A program made the translations under genes and the position numbers. DNA of 64,000 nt from Myxococcales bacterium. Lineage in GTDB: Bacteria > Myxococcota_A > Polyangia > Haliangiales > Haliangiaceae. The notes below the pieces were generated by a model. It had not been told where the DNA came from. It did not search any database and worked only from the letters and a program-made list of their open reading frames with translations. The stretch lies in assembly GCA_016794525.1 (NCBI GenBank), contig JAEUJY010000164.1:99433-163432 (forward strand), read 5' to 3'. Shown here piece by piece: positions 10,773-27,067 of the stretch (position 1 is its first letter; each line of letters begins with the position of its first letter).

Positions 10773-11666
10773 ATGGAACCCACCGACACCCCCGACGGCG
10801 ACCTGCGCGTCGAGCTCGACGGCCTGCGCCGCCGCCTCGACGATCACGCGCTGCTCCTGCGGAAGGTCCAGCAGGGCACGACCGAGCTGGCCGAGTCGGT
10901 CGGCCGGCTGGTCACCGGGCAGCGCCGTCGGGATCGGTGGGTCAGCGTCAACTCGTTCGTCGCCTACCTGCTGTTCACCGCCATCCTGGGCGGCGCGATG
11001 CTGGTGCTGTACCGGTCGCGGGCCGGCCAGCTGGTGCGCGACCGCGACAGCGCCGTGGCCGAGCGCGACCTGGCCCGGGCCCGGGCCAAGACCCTCGACG
11101 ATCAGCTGACCGCCCGCACCGCCGCCGGCGAGCAGGCGTTCGCCTATTACCAGCTCCTGACCACCGGCAAGCGCACCGAGGCCGTGACCCGGTTCGGGGA
11201 GCTCGACCAGGCCAACCTGACCGCGACCGAGCGCGCGGTGTTCGAGCAGGGCCACAAGCAGGCCCGCGCGGAGATCATCGACGCCGGGTACCTGACCGGC
11301 CTCGACGCGGCCCGCGCCGGCGATCACGCCAAGGCGATCTCCGAGCTGCGCCGGGCGCTGGCCTACGAGGACGAGGGCCCGCGGGCGGCGCAGATGCGCT
11401 ACTTCCTCGGCGTCGCGCTGCTGAAGACCAACGCGCCCAAGGACGCCCGCCACGAGCTCGAGCTGGCGCTGGCCGGCCGGGTCGAGCAGGCCGGCGCGAC
11501 CGACGCGCGCTACTACCTGGCGAGCGCGATCGAGGCCATGGGCGACCTCGACCAGGCGCGCCGCGAGTACGACAAGTTCGCCAGCGCCGCGGCCCAGCAT
11601 CCGCTGGCCGCCGCCGCGCGCCGCAAGGCGATGGCGCTGGCCCGGCAGACCAAGCCGAGCAATTGA
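10773..11666 (+). CDS. Membrane-anchored TPR protein
   Basis: A 297-aa protein of unknown function. Residues 1-55 are charged and helical (likely coiled coil), 61-80 form a single membrane segment, and 85-115 are again coiled-coil-like. From about 120 the chain consists of helical pairs resembling tetratricopeptide repeats, for example 'GLDAARAGDHAKAISELRRAL' split over two helices and 'YYLASAIEAMGDLDQARREY'. The topology suggests a short cytoplasmic N-terminus and a periplasmic protein-binding domain, or the reverse. A CATACT hexamer ends 9 nt before the ATG. A hairpin follows the stop. Confidence 0.75.
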   Translation: MEPTDTPDGDLRVELDGLRRRLDDHALLLRKVQQGTTELAESVGRLVTGQRRRDRWVSVNSFVAYLLFTAILGGAMLVLYRSRAGQLVRDRDSAVAERDLARARAKTLDDQLTARTAAGEQAFAYYQLLTTGKRTEAVTRFGELDQANLTATERAVFEQGHKQARAEIIDAGYLTGLDAARAGDHAKAISELRRALAYEDEGPRAAQMRYFLGVALLKTNAPKDARHELELALAGRVEQAGATDARYYLASAIEAMGDLDQARREYDKFASAAAQHPLAAAARRKAMALARQTKPSN

Positions 11667-11689
11667 CGCGGGCCGCCGCGGCGCCCGCG
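11667..11689. terminator. Convergent hairpin
   Basis: CGCGGGC and GCCCGCG pair over a 9-nt loop between the TPR gene's stop (11666) and the hemerythrin gene's stop (11704). Confidence 0.4.
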
Positions 11690-11703
11690 ACGGTTGCGCT
11701 GCG

Positions 11704-12114
11704 CTAGGCCGACTTCTGCTGGCGGGCGATGGTCGCGTACTTGGTGTCGACGCCGAGGATGTGCGACTTCAACCAGCCCTTCAGGAACTGGAAGAAGGCG
11801 GGCGCCAGCACGGTGTCGCGGCTCGCCACGAAGGCGCGCTTGTGCTCGTCGAGCTTCTCGAGCAGCTGCTTGTGGATGATGCCGTGGAGCTTGCGATCGG
11901 CGAACCCGATCCGCTCCATCAGCGCCTCCTCGTCGCGGAAGTGCGTCACCGTGAACGCGGCGAGGGCGTCCACCGCGGTCAGCACGGCGGCCTTGGGCGC
12001 GCCGGCGTCGCAGACGGCCTGCAGCTTGGCCATCAGCTGCAGCAGCACCTGGTGCTCGCGGTTCATCGACGTGACCCCGATGTCGTAGGCCGGATCCCAA
12101 TCGAACATGCCCAT
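11704..12114 (-). CDS. Bacteriohemerythrin
   Basis: A 136-aa single-domain hemerythrin, which binds O2 at a diiron centre. All expected ligands are visible: His21, His58 and Glu62 (HFRDE), His77, His81 (HGIIH), His118 and Asp123 (HILGVD). The N-terminal 'FDWDPAYDIGV' is typical of the family. Length is usual for stand-alone bacteriohemerythrin. Possible roles are oxygen storage, delivery or sensing. The start ATG 12114 has a Shine-Dalgarno AGAGGG about 6 nt upstream. It is divergent from the membrane protein at 12236. Confidence 0.95.
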   Translation of the reverse strand: MGMFDWDPAYDIGVTSMNREHQVLLQLMAKLQAVCDAGAPKAAVLTAVDALAAFTVTHFRDEEALMERIGFADRKLHGIIHKQLLEKLDEHKRAFVASRDTVLAPAFFQFLKGWLKSHILGVDTKYATIARQQKSA

Positions 12115-12235
12115 GGTGCCCTCTGCGGTGTGGTGACGAGCCGTGCGGTCGATCGAGCGACTCGACCGGTCGCGGGCTGCTGGAAGGGCCGACCGATGCG
12201 ACCTGCTGCCGCAGGCCTACGGTAGAGTCCCGGCC

Positions 12236-12678
12236 ATGGCCCCCGCCCCGCGCCGCGACCCGCGCCGCTTCATCTACGTCGGCCTCGACGTGGCGTTCAC
12301 GATCCTCTACCTCGTGCTGCTCACCACGACGCTGCACAACCGGCACGCCGGTGCGCGCATGGTGCTGTACTTGCTGCCGGTCGCGTCGACCGCGATGGCG
12401 ATCGGCACCGGCGCCGGGCGCCGCTGGGGCTGGTGGCTGACGATCGCCGGCGGCGCGACCTTGCTGGCGTGGACGGTGGGCTTCGTGATCCTGCTCCTCA
12501 CCACCGCGGCCTACCTGTCGGGGGTGTACGGCGCGTTCGGCAAGGCCGCCGCGTCCGGGGCGATCCTGGCGGTGTTCCTGGTGATCGAGGCGGTCGCGTT
12601 CCTGCCGGCGCTGCAGCTCAAGTGGGCGCTGACGCGAGCCGGCCGGCGCGCGTTCGGCCTGGCGCCGAAGGCTGCGGC

Positions 12679-12682
<4 letters not shown>
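12236..12682 (+). CDS. Four-helix integral membrane protein, unknown function
   Basis: A 148-aa protein with about four membrane segments (near 12-32, 41-57, 64-90 and 102-126) and an Arg-rich N-terminus that should stay inside. No known domain is recognised. The start ATG 12236 is preceded by TAGAGT ending 7 nt upstream. Its stop overlaps the next gene's GTG start (GTGA), so it is translationally coupled to the toroid-domain protein and may help export or anchor it. Confidence 0.75.
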
Positions 12683-14556
<1,874 letters not shown>

Positions 14557-14607
14557 CGGCGGGCCGCGGCGCTCGACGTTCACCCGGCCGCGGCGGGGTG
14601 GCCGTGC

Positions 14608-14613
14608 TAGGAT
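14608..14613 (+). promoter_or_regulatory. -10-like TAGGAT before kinase start
   Basis: TAGGAT ends 8 nt before the GTG start at 14622. No Shine-Dalgarno is visible, which suits a leaderless transcript. Confidence 0.5.
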
Positions 14614-14621
14614 CTCGTACG

Positions 14622-16532
<1,911 letters not shown>

Positions 16533-16538
16533 CCAGGA

Positions 16539-16595
16539 GAGGGTCTTTCGCAAAGACCCTCGTGTTGCCAGAGAGGGTCTTTCGCAAAGACCCTC
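16539..16595 (+). terminator. Duplicated hairpin terminator
   Basis: Two identical 23-bp hairpins lie at 16539-16561 and 16573-16595. Each has a 10-bp stem, GAGGGTCTTT pairing with AAAGACCCTC, around a CGC loop. They are 34 bp apart, start to start, directly after the kinase stop. A further C/G hairpin (CCCCAC/GTGGGG) follows. Confidence 0.65.
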
Positions 16596-16690
16596 CCCCA
16601 CAAGACGTGGGGCCCCCACCCGAAACGCCAGAGCGTGGCGCGGGGATCGGGTGATGAGATCGAGACGAAGTGCCGGCGCGGAGGGGGAGG

Positions 16691-16970
16691 GAGCCGGAGC
16701 CGGTGTCGGAAACGGGAGCCGGAGCCGGAGTCGGAGCCGGAGCCGGAGTCGGAGCCGGAGCCGGAGCCGGAGCCGGTGTCGGAGCCGGAGCCGGAGTCGG
16801 AACCGGAGCCGGAGCCGGAGCCGGTGTCGGAGCCGGAGCGGGAGCCGGATCCGGAGCCGGTGTCGGAGCCGGAGTCGGAGCCGGAGCCGGAGTCGGAGCC
16901 GGAGCCGGAACCCGCGCCCGCGCCGGAACCCGCGCCCGCGCCCGCCCCCGCGCCCGCGCCCGCGTCCGCC
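16691..16970. repeat. CCGRYT-type hexanucleotide repeat tract A
   Basis: About 37 imperfect hexamers read AGCCGG, AGTCGG, TGTCGG or AACCGG on this strand, which are CCGGCT, CCGACT, CCGACA or CCGGTT on the other. CCCGCG-type hexamers follow to about 16970. The repeat keeps all frames open, so the Arg-Ser, Glu-Pro and Ala-Gly reading frames across it are artefacts. The 16533-17029 gap holds only the hairpins, this tract and the next gene's promoter. Confidence 0.9.
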
Positions 16971-17012
16971 CCGAGATCGGGCGCCCGCTCCGTGCCGCAG
17001 CCCCGCCGGGGA

Positions 17013-17018
17013 GTAGAC
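17013..17018 (+). promoter_or_regulatory. -10-like TAGACT before hydrolase start
   Basis: TAGACT ends 11 nt before ATG 17030, immediately after repeat tract A. Confidence 0.4.
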
Positions 17019-17029
17019 TTCCATCCGCC

Positions 17030-17923
17030 ATGAACCAGCGCACCGGTCGCGCCCGCGTGGGTGACGTCGAGATCGCCTACGACATCTTCGATGGCGGGCC
17101 GCGCCGGATGGTGCTGGTGATGGGCATCGGCGCGCAGCGCGTGTTCTGGGACGACGCGCTGTGCGCGCGGCTGGCCGATCAGGGCTTCGCGGTGGCGCGG
17201 TTCGATCACCGCGACATCGGCGAGTCGACGCGGCTCGATCACCTCCCGGTGCCGCGCCCGGGCCGGACGATGATGCGCGGCATGCTCGGCCTGCCCGTGC
17301 CCGCGCCCTACACGCTGTCGGACATGGCCGCCGACGTGATCGGCCTGGTCGATCACCTGGGCTGGGACCGCGTTCACGTGGTCGGCGCGTCGATGGGCGG
17401 CATGATCGCGCAGCACCTCGGCTTCGAGCACGGCCCGCGGCTGGCGTCGCTCACGTCGATCATGTCGACCACCGGCGCGCGGCGCTACACGCTCCTGACG
17501 CGCCCGGCCGCGCTGAAGGCGCTCATGGGCAAGCCGCCGCGCACCGCCGACGAGTCGGCCGAGTACGCGGTGTCGCTGTTCAAGGCCATCGGCGGCCCCG
17601 GGTTCGCGGCCGACGAGGAGGCGCTACGCAAGAACGGCCGGCTGGCGTTCGAGCGCAAGCCGTCGCCGCGTGGCTTCTGCCGGCACTTCGCGGCGATCGG
17701 CGCGTCGGGCGATCGCACGCAGCGGCTGGCGGCGATCCGCACGCCGACCCTGGTCTTCCACGGCGCCGCCGACCCCCTGATCGCGGTGGCCGGCGGTCGG
17801 GCCACCGCCCGGGCCATCCCGGGCGCCCGGCTCGAGGTCGTCGACGGCATGGGCCACCACATGCCGCCCGGGGTCTGGGATCGCCTGGTCGGGGCGATCA
17901 CCGCCAACGCCGCGCGCGCCTGA
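17030..17923 (+). CDS. Alpha/beta hydrolase
   Basis: A 297-aa alpha/beta-hydrolase-fold protein. The nucleophile elbow is 'VGASMGGM' with Ser121. The acid is Asp248 in 'HGAADPLI', and the base is His276 in 'GMGHHMP'. '[10 protein letters not shown]' is the usual oxyanion-side strand and loop. The cap (about 135-220) is helical. The closest general types are esterases and the aclacinomycin-methylesterase (RdmC)-like hydrolases. The substrate is unknown. Start ATG 17030 is followed at once by the fold's first strands, and the frame upstream is repeat-derived. Confidence 0.9.
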   Translation: MNQRTGRARVGDVEIAYDIFDGGPRRMVLVMGIGAQRVFWDDALCARLADQGFAVARFDHRDIGESTRLDHLPVPRPGRTMMRGMLGLPVPAPYTLSDMAADVIGLVDHLGWDRVHVVGASMGGMIAQHLGFEHGPRLASLTSIMSTTGARRYTLLTRPAALKALMGKPPRTADESAEYAVSLFKAIGGPGFAADEEALRKNGRLAFERKPSPRGFCRHFAAIGASGDRTQRLAAIRTPTLVFHGAADPLIAVAGGRATARAIPGARLEVVDGMGHHMPPGVWDRLVGAITANAARA

Positions 17924-17962
17924 ATCCTGCGACCGCGAGGGGGCGTCGCGCGACCAACGGGG

Positions 17963-18154
17963 ATGCGACGCCTGTTCGTGATCTCGCTGGTGGCTGGAAT
18001 CGCCCTGTCGGGCTGTGTCGTCCGGACCCGGCCCGGGGCCGTCTACCGCGGCGGCCACGGCGATCGCTCGTCGGAGCGCCACTGCCACGATCGCGGGGGC
18101 AAGCACCACAAGACCGTCTGCCACGCGCACCCCCACGGCCCCGGCCATCACTGA
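17963..18154 (+). CDS. Small His-rich lipoprotein
   Basis: A 63-aa protein with a lipoprotein signal peptide (about 1-17, lipobox 'LSGC', Cys18). The mature part of about 46 residues holds many His, several Arg and Gly and two Cys ('HCHDRGGKHHKTVCHAHPH'). This could bind metal ions such as Zn, Cu or Ni at the outer membrane, but nothing proves it. The length is well below normal domain size and no family is recognised. It lies between the alpha/beta hydrolase and a YkgJ-type Cys-cluster protein, both on the same strand. Confidence 0.65.
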   Translation: MRRLFVISLVAGIALSGCVVRTRPGAVYRGGHGDRSSERHCHDRGGKHHKTVCHAHPHGPGHH

Positions 18155-18189
18155 GCCCGGCCCGCGCGGGCCGTGATACCAACGCTGGC

Positions 18190-18789
18190 GTGAGCGACGA
18201 CGAGCCTGTCCGGGACCTGACCTCGGCGCTGAGGTTCCTGCAAGTGGCGGTGGCCAGGCAGCGCGAGGATCACGAGCGCGTCGACGCGACGCTCGAGGCG
18301 CTGATGGCCGCGCTGATCGAGGCCGGGGTGATCACCGACGAGGCGATCGACGATCACTTGATGGTGGCGAGCCGCACGGCGCGCCAGCGCCGGCCCGAGG
18401 AGCTGTCCGTCCGGCTGTGGTCGGGGGACGACAAGTACGCCATCCCCGATCCGGGCATCGACTGCGAGGCGCGCATGCACCTGTGCCAGGGCCGGTGCTG
18501 CAGCTTCGACTTCCCGCTGTCGGAGCAGGATCTCGACGAGGGGCAGGTCCGCTGGCGCCACCACCAGCCGTACATGATCGCGCAGCGCGAGGACGGCTAC
18601 TGCGTCCACAACGATCCCGCGACGCGGGGCTGCGGCGTCTACGCGCACCGGCCCGGCACCTGCCGGCAGTACAGCTGCCGCACCGACAAGCGCGTGTGGA
18701 TCGACTTCGAGGCGCGCATCCCGGCGCCGCTCGACGTGCGCCCGCGGCTGATCGAGATCCGCCGGCCGGCCAAGAAGCCGACGCCGTAG
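18190..18789 (+). CDS. YkgJ-family Cys-cluster (zinc/iron-chelating) protein
   Basis: A 199-aa protein. Residues about 1-75 are helical. The remainder contains the YkgJ (UPF0153) cysteine cluster 'CEARMHLCQGRCCSFDFPLS', followed by 'YCVHNDPATRGCGVYAHRP' and 'GTCRQYSC'. These cysteines are thought to bind Zn or Fe-S, and the function is unknown. Start GTG 18190 is used because GATACC ends 9 nt upstream and the frame before it is Arg-rich and non-coding in style. Confidence 0.85.
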   Translation: MSDDEPVRDLTSALRFLQVAVARQREDHERVDATLEALMAALIEAGVITDEAIDDHLMVASRTARQRRPEELSVRLWSGDDKYAIPDPGIDCEARMHLCQGRCCSFDFPLSEQDLDEGQVRWRHHQPYMIAQREDGYCVHNDPATRGCGVYAHRPGTCRQYSCRTDKRVWIDFEARIPAPLDVRPRLIEIRRPAKKPTP

Positions 18790-18851
18790 CGACCACCGCG
18801 GGCGCGCACCTGCGGGAGGTCCGGCAAACGCCGTGATAGCCTGATTTCCAC

Positions 18852-21413
18852 ATGGCGGCGACTTCGCTGAATGAGGTGGAGGCGATGGCGGATCGTGGGG
18901 AGCGCATCGCGGCCTACCGCGCGCTCCTGACCGCCGAGCCGGCGCACTCGCTGGCGTGGTTCAACCTCGCCGTCGACGAGCTCGACGACGGCGCCGTGGT
19001 GGCGGCGCGGCGGGCGCTGCTGCGCGCGCTGACCGTCGACGAGGGGCTGCGGGCCAAGCTCCTGCCGCGGCTGGTCGAGCTGGTCGACGTCGGCGGGATC
19101 ACGCTGACGACCGAGCTGGCGGTGTCGCCGACGATGCTGCTGTACAGCGGCAAGGCCGACGACGGCAGCGCCGCGCTGGTGCGGGCGCTGCGCGATCGCC
19201 CGCCGGCCGCGGCGCTCGCGGCGTACGACGCCCACGCGAACCTCGCCGGCTCGCACCCCGATCTGATCCGGGCGCTGCGGGTCAGCGCGCCCAGCGGCGG
19301 CGAGCGGTTCCAGATCCTCGAGTACGCCCACGGCCAGCCGATCGGCGTGCTCTTGCGCGGCGCCGGGCCGCACCAGGGCTTCGCGATCGCCAAGGTGCCG
19401 CGGGTCGACGTGCGCGTCGCCAGCGCGCTGGCGATCGAGATCCTCGACGTCGTCTACCGCAACCGCGCCGAGGTGGTGCTCGAGCCCAACCCCGATCTGT
19501 GGATCCGCACCCGCGGCGGCGTGCTGGCGCTCGGGCCGCCGGGCCTGAGCCCGTCGGTCGAGTGGATGACGCCCGAGGAGCGCGACGGCGCGGTCGACCC
19601 CGAGCGCGGCCTGGCCTACCGGGCGGCGCTGACCCTGTGGGTGGCGATCGCCGGCGTCGCGCCCCCGACCTTGCACCTGTCCGGAACCCGGACCATCGAC
19701 GCGGCGGCGCTGCCCGAGCCGCTGCGGGTGCTGGCGCCGACGCTGCAAGCCGCGGTCGACCGCGATCCGGCGGCGCGCCCGACGCTGGCGGCGCTGCTCG
19801 AGCGCGTGCGCGGCCTCTTGCAGGGGCCGATCACGATCGACGGCCAGGCGCCGCCGGCGATCCCCGGGTACCGGCTGCTCAAGCCGCTGGGCGAGGGCGG
19901 CTTCGGCGCGGTCTACGAGGCGGTCCGCGCCGCCGACAACACCCGGGTCGCGGTGAAGATCCTCCACCGCCACCTGGCGTCGAGCGGCGAGGCGCGGATG
20001 CGCTTCTTCAACGAGGCCGAGATCGCGTCGAAGGTGCACCACCCCGGCGTCGTGCGCGCGCTCGATCACGGCAGCGCCGACGGCACCGACTACATCGCGA
20101 TGGAGCTGGTCGACGGCATCTCGCTCGATCATCACCTGGCCCGCAGCGGGCCGCTGGCGCCGGCCGAGGTGGTGGCGCTGGGGCGGCAGACCGCGGCGGC
20201 GGTGGGCGCGGTGCACCGCACCGCCGGCGGGGTGATCCACCGCGATCTCAAGCCCGGCAACCTGCTGCTGTCGAGCGAGCTGCTGCACGTCGCCACCGGC
20301 CCGAGCGCGCCGACGATCGCCGGCGCGCAGTGGACGGTGAAGGTCACCGACTTCGGCATCGCCAAGCTGCTGGGCGAGCCGACCGAGCGCGGCCTGCCGT
20401 TCACCCAGACCGGTCAGTGGAACGGCACGCCGCCGTACATGGCGCCCGAGCAGTGGCGCCAGGAGGCGGTCGATCCGCGCACCGACGTCTACGCGCTCGG
20501 CTGCGTGCTGTACGAGTGCCTGACCGGCCGGCCGCCGTTCGTCGGCTCGCGACCGTACGAGCTGCTCGAGGCTCACCTGCACAAGGCGCCGGCGCCGCTG
20601 CCGGCGACGGTGCCGGCGCCGCTGGCGGCCGCGGTGATGCGGATGCTGGCCAAGCGGCCCGAGGATCGCTTCCCCGACATGGCCGCGGTCGAGGCCGCGC
20701 TGGTGCTCGACCCGCCGACCCCACCGCCGCCGGTGCCGCCCCCGACGCCGCCCACGCCACCGCCGGCGCCGCGCTCGCGGCGGCCGCTGTGGATGGCGGC
20801 GGGCGCCGCCGCGATCGTCGCCGCCGCGGTGGCCGGCGCGGTGCTGGTGCCGCGCTGTGGCGGTGGGCACCCCGCCACGGTCGTCGACGCCGCGATCGAC
20901 GCGCCGCCGACGCCGTCGATCGACGCGCCCGCCGCGCCGATCGACGCGGCGATCGATGCGGCGGGCGACACCGCCGACGCGCGCTGCGCCGATCGGGTGC
21001 TGCTCGAGTGGCCGCCGGCGGTGTGCGCCGGCAACGCCGAGGGCGTCTGGGAGTGGACCGCCGCGGCGGGCTGCGTGAGCCGGCGCTTCACGATCGCCGA
21101 GCTGCAGGTCGAGCTGCGCCTGCTGCGGCGCCGCCCCGGCAGCGGCTTCGAGTGGCTGCCGGCCGATCTCGCGCTCGAGGTGTACGGCCCGACCGGCATG
21201 GGCGTGCGCATCCGCGACGGCGGCGGCGCCGACCTCGGCAACGTGCTGATCGGCTACGCCGGCGGCGACGCGCGCGACGGCGGCCTGCGCAACACCCGCA
21301 AGGTCGGCAACCGCACGATCTGGTCCGCGCCGGCGTACCTGTCGCGCCAGGGGTTCTGGTGTGATCCGGCCGGCCACGTGCTGACCCGCGCGCGCCCGCG
21401 CCAGATCCCGTGA
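18852..21413 (+). CDS. Tandem pseudokinase-kinase transmembrane Ser/Thr kinase
   Basis: An 853-aa protein. Residues about 1-80 are helical and TPR-like. Residues about 100-325 follow the layout of a kinase domain but lack its catalytic residues ('RVLEPNPDLW'-like region where HRDLKPEN should be, 'EWMTPEER' in the APE position, 'AVDRDPAARPTLAALL' at the C-lobe end). A complete kinase domain follows at about 338-620: 'GEGGFGAVYEA', 'VAVKIL', HRDLKPGN with Asp465, and DFG with Asp500. Then come a Pro-rich linker, a membrane helix near 648-668, an Asp-Ala-Ile/Pro stalk, and a C-terminal domain with four or more Cys that is probably outside. TAGCCT ends 9 nt before the ATG. The ligand is unknown. 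Confidence 0.9.
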   Translation: MAATSLNEVEAMADRGERIAAYRALLTAEPAHSLAWFNLAVDELDDGAVVAARRALLRALTVDEGLRAKLLPRLVELVDVGGITLTTELAVSPTMLLYSGKADDGSAALVRALRDRPPAAALAAYDAHANLAGSHPDLIRALRVSAPSGGERFQILEYAHGQPIGVLLRGAGPHQGFAIAKVPRVDVRVASALAIEILDVVYRNRAEVVLEPNPDLWIRTRGGVLALGPPGLSPSVEWMTPEERDGAVDPERGLAYRAALTLWVAIAGVAPPTLHLSGTRTIDAAALPEPLRVLAPTLQAAVDRDPAARPTLAALLERVRGLLQGPITIDGQAPPAIPGYRLLKPLGEGGFGAVYEAVRAADNTRVAVKILHRHLASSGEARMRFFNEAEIASKVHHPGVVRALDHGSADGTDYIAMELVDGISLDHHLARSGPLAPAEVVALGRQTAAAVGAVHRTAGGVIHRDLKPGNLLLSSELLHVATGPSAPTIAGAQWTVKVTDFGIAKLLGEPTERGLPFTQTGQWNGTPPYMAPEQWRQEAVDPRTDVYALGCVLYECLTGRPPFVGSRPYELLEAHLHKAPAPLPATVPAPLAAAVMRMLAKRPEDRFPDMAAVEAALVLDPPTPPPPVPPPTPPTPPPAPRSRRPLWMAAGAAAIVAAAVAGAVLVPRCGGGHPATVVDAAIDAPPTPSIDAPAAPIDAAIDAAGDTADARCADRVLLEWPPAVCAGNAEGVWEWTAAAGCVSRRFTIAELQVELRLLRRRPGSGFEWLPADLALEVYGPTGMGVRIRDGGGADLGNVLIGYAGGDARDGGLRNTRKVGNRTIWSAPAYLSRQGFWCDPAGHVLTRARPRQIP

Positions 21414-21538
21414 CGCCCCGCGCATCCCGCGCACACCGCGCGGCGGCGCCGCGTCGGGCTGCGCGGCCCGTCAGGGCCCGGCCCACTGATCCGGGGCGCG
21501 CGCGCGGACCGAGGCGCGCCGTCCGCCGGCGCCGTCGC

Positions 21539-22977
21539 TCAGAGGTGGATCGCGTGGCCCAGGGCGTCCTCGGTGGCCTCCTTGATGGCCTCGGCGAACG
21601 TCGGGTGGGCGTGGATCGTGTAGACGAGGCTGTCGGCGTTGACCTCGGTGGCCTTGGCCAGCGTCAGCTCGGCGATCAGGTCGGTCACCGCCGGGCCGAT
21701 CATGTGGGCGCCGACCAGCGCGCCGGTCTCGGCGTGCCACAGCACCTTGACGAAGCCGGTGCCCTCGCCGGCGGCCATGGCCTTGCCCAGCGGGCGCCAC
21801 GGGAACTTGCCGACCTTGATCGGCACGCCGCGCTCCTTGGCCTTGGCCTCGGTCAGGCCGACCGACGCGATCTCGGGGTGGCAGTACGTGCAGGCCGGGA
21901 TCGTCGTGTAGTCGACCGCGACCGTCGGCGCGCCGGCGATCTGCTCGGCCACCCACACGCCCTCGGCCGACGCGGTGTGCGCCAGGCCGCGGCCGATGAC
22001 GTCGCCGATCGCCCACAGGCCGTCGCCGCAGCGCAGGTGATCGTCGACGACGATGAAGCCGCGCTCGAGCTTGATGCCGTGGTGCTCGAGGCCGATGCCC
22101 TCGGTGTTGGGGGCGATGCCGGCCGCGCACAGCACGACGTCGGCGGTCAGCTCGACCGGCCCGCCCTTGGTGGCGTCGACCGGCTCGACCGTGACGGTCG
22201 CGTGATCGCCGGCGTTGGTCGCGCGGGTGATCTTGTGGGCCAGCTTGAGCTTGATGCCGCGGCGATCGAACGCCTTGCCGAGCTCGGTCGAGACCTCGGC
22301 GTCCTCGTTGGGCACCAGCCGGGGCAGGTACTCGACGATCGTCACCTCGGTGCCGAGCCCGCGGTAGAAGCTGGCGAACTCGACGCCGATCGCGCCGGCG
22401 CCGATCACGATCAGCGACTTCGGCTGCGCCGGCAGGGTCATCGCCTTGCGGTACTCGATGATGCGCTCGCCGTCGAAGACGATGCCGGGCAGCGGCTTGG
22501 CGCGGGCGCCGGTGGCGAGGATGACGTGGCGGGTGTCGAGCGTGCGCGTGCCGCCGGCGGTGAGCGCGACCTGCACCTGGTGCGGGCGCCACGCGCCGGG
22601 CCGCGGCGCCAAGGTCGCGGTGCCGGCGACGTGCTCGATGCCGTTCTTCTTGAGCAGGAACGTGACGCCCTTGGAGATCTTGGCGGCGACGTCGCGGCTG
22701 CGCTTGATCACCGCCGGGAAGTCGACCTCGACCGGGCCGGCCTTGAGGCCGAACTCGCCGGCGCGGTGGAACAGCTCGAGCACCTCGGCGGTGCGGAGCA
22801 GCGCCTTGGTCGGGATGCAGCCCCAGTTGAGGCAGATGCCGCCGAGCTCGGCCTTCTCGACGCAGGCGACCTTGAGCCCGAGCTGCGCGGCGCGGATCGC
22901 CGCGACGTAGCCGCCCGGGCCCGAGCCGATCACGACGACGTCGAACGGCTTGGCCGGATCGTGGGCGACCGGCGCGG

Positions 22978-22981
<4 letters not shown>
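21539..22981 (-). CDS. lpdA: Dihydrolipoyl dehydrogenase (E3)
   Basis: A 480-aa flavoprotein that reoxidises the dihydrolipoyl group of E2 with NAD. FAD-binding 'VVVIGSGPGGYVAAIRAAQ' is at the N-terminus. The redox disulfide is in 'GGICLNWGCIPTKALL'. The NAD-binding motif is 'IGAGAIGVEFASF', the second FAD motif is 'LWAIGDVIG', and the C-terminal catalytic His-Glu pair is in 'IHAHPTFAEA'. The usual length is kept. It is the last gene of the PDH operon, and its ATG overlaps the pdhC stop by 4 nt. Confidence 0.97.
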
Positions 22982-24330
<1,349 letters not shown>

Positions 24331-24386
24331 CTGATTCCTCTGATGCGGGCCATCGGCCCGCGGTCTCGCGCGCTGTCCGCGCCAGG

Positions 24387-25367
<981 letters not shown>

Positions 25368-25369
25368 GG

Positions 25370-26371
<1,002 letters not shown>

Positions 26372-26479
26372 GGGTGGCGCACCATAGCGACTCGCCCTCG
26401 CGCGCGCACGCCGGCCGCGCGGCTTTTGCGTGGCGATCCAGCGCGCGCGATGGCGCGTCGCGTCAGCGCGTTGCGGAAG

Positions 26480-26899
26480 TCAACGCGTGAGGTCGAGCGT
26501 GAGCACGCCGTTGCTGCCGATCGAGCTGCCGGTGGCGAAGCCGCCGCGCTGGCCCGACAGCCCGAACGACCACAGCTGCACGTCGGTGTAGCTCTGCGGG
26601 AGCTTGTCGTAGAAGAACGAGCCGGGCGGGCACGGGACCGGGCGGACGGTGTGGGAGGTGCCGGTCGACGGATCGATGATCGACAGCTCGAGCTCGCTGA
26701 TGCTGGCGCAGGCGGTGGCGTTGGCGGGCTGACCGGCGATGGTCCAGGTGACGCGGAGCGCGTACGGGTTCGCGGCGCACTCGCCGACCCGGGTGCAGCT
26801 GGCGCCGGGGCAGTCGGTGTCGCTGCTGCACGCGCCGCCGTCGACCGCCTCGAAGCAGCCGAGCAGGGGGAGCACCGTGAGCACCGCCAGCGCGCGCAC
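26480..26899 (-). CDS. Cys-rich lipoprotein, unknown function
   Basis: A 139-aa secreted protein. GTG 26899 opens a short signal peptide with lipobox 'LLGC' (about residues 12-15). A Cys-rich stretch 'ACSSDTDCPGASCTRVGEC' follows at once, a motif common in myxobacterial lipoproteins. The rest is beta-rich, without a recognised domain. TACCAT ends 6 nt upstream of the GTG, which supports this start over any upstream codon. It is divergent from the beta-helix/propeller lipoprotein at 27068. Confidence 0.75.
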   Translation of the reverse strand: MRALAVLTVLPLLGCFEAVDGGACSSDTDCPGASCTRVGECAANPYALRVTWTIAGQPANATACASISELELSIIDPSTGTSHTVRPVPCPPGSFFYDKLPQSYTDVQLWSFGLSGQRGGFATGSSIGSNGVLTLDLTR

Positions 26900-27067
26900 G
26901 TCCCCATGGTAGCACGCGCGCGATCGCCAGCCATCGCGATCGCCTGCTGCGCCAGGTCGGCGATGCCAGGTCGGCGCACCGCCGCGCAGCTCTGGCGCGA
27001 CCGTCGCGCAAGGCCGCGTCCGGCCACGCGCCTGCGGCTGGATCACGGCGTGCAAATCGCGGCCGGC

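Noticed and set aside
16539..16595. Insertion-sequence inverted repeats
   Set aside because: The two hairpins are direct copies 34 bp apart with no transposase or target duplication between or near them.
16635..17033. Arg-Ser, Glu-Pro and Ala-Gly repeat proteins across tract A
   Set aside because: A 6-bp repeat keeps all frames open. None has a ribosome binding site or any non-repeat domain.
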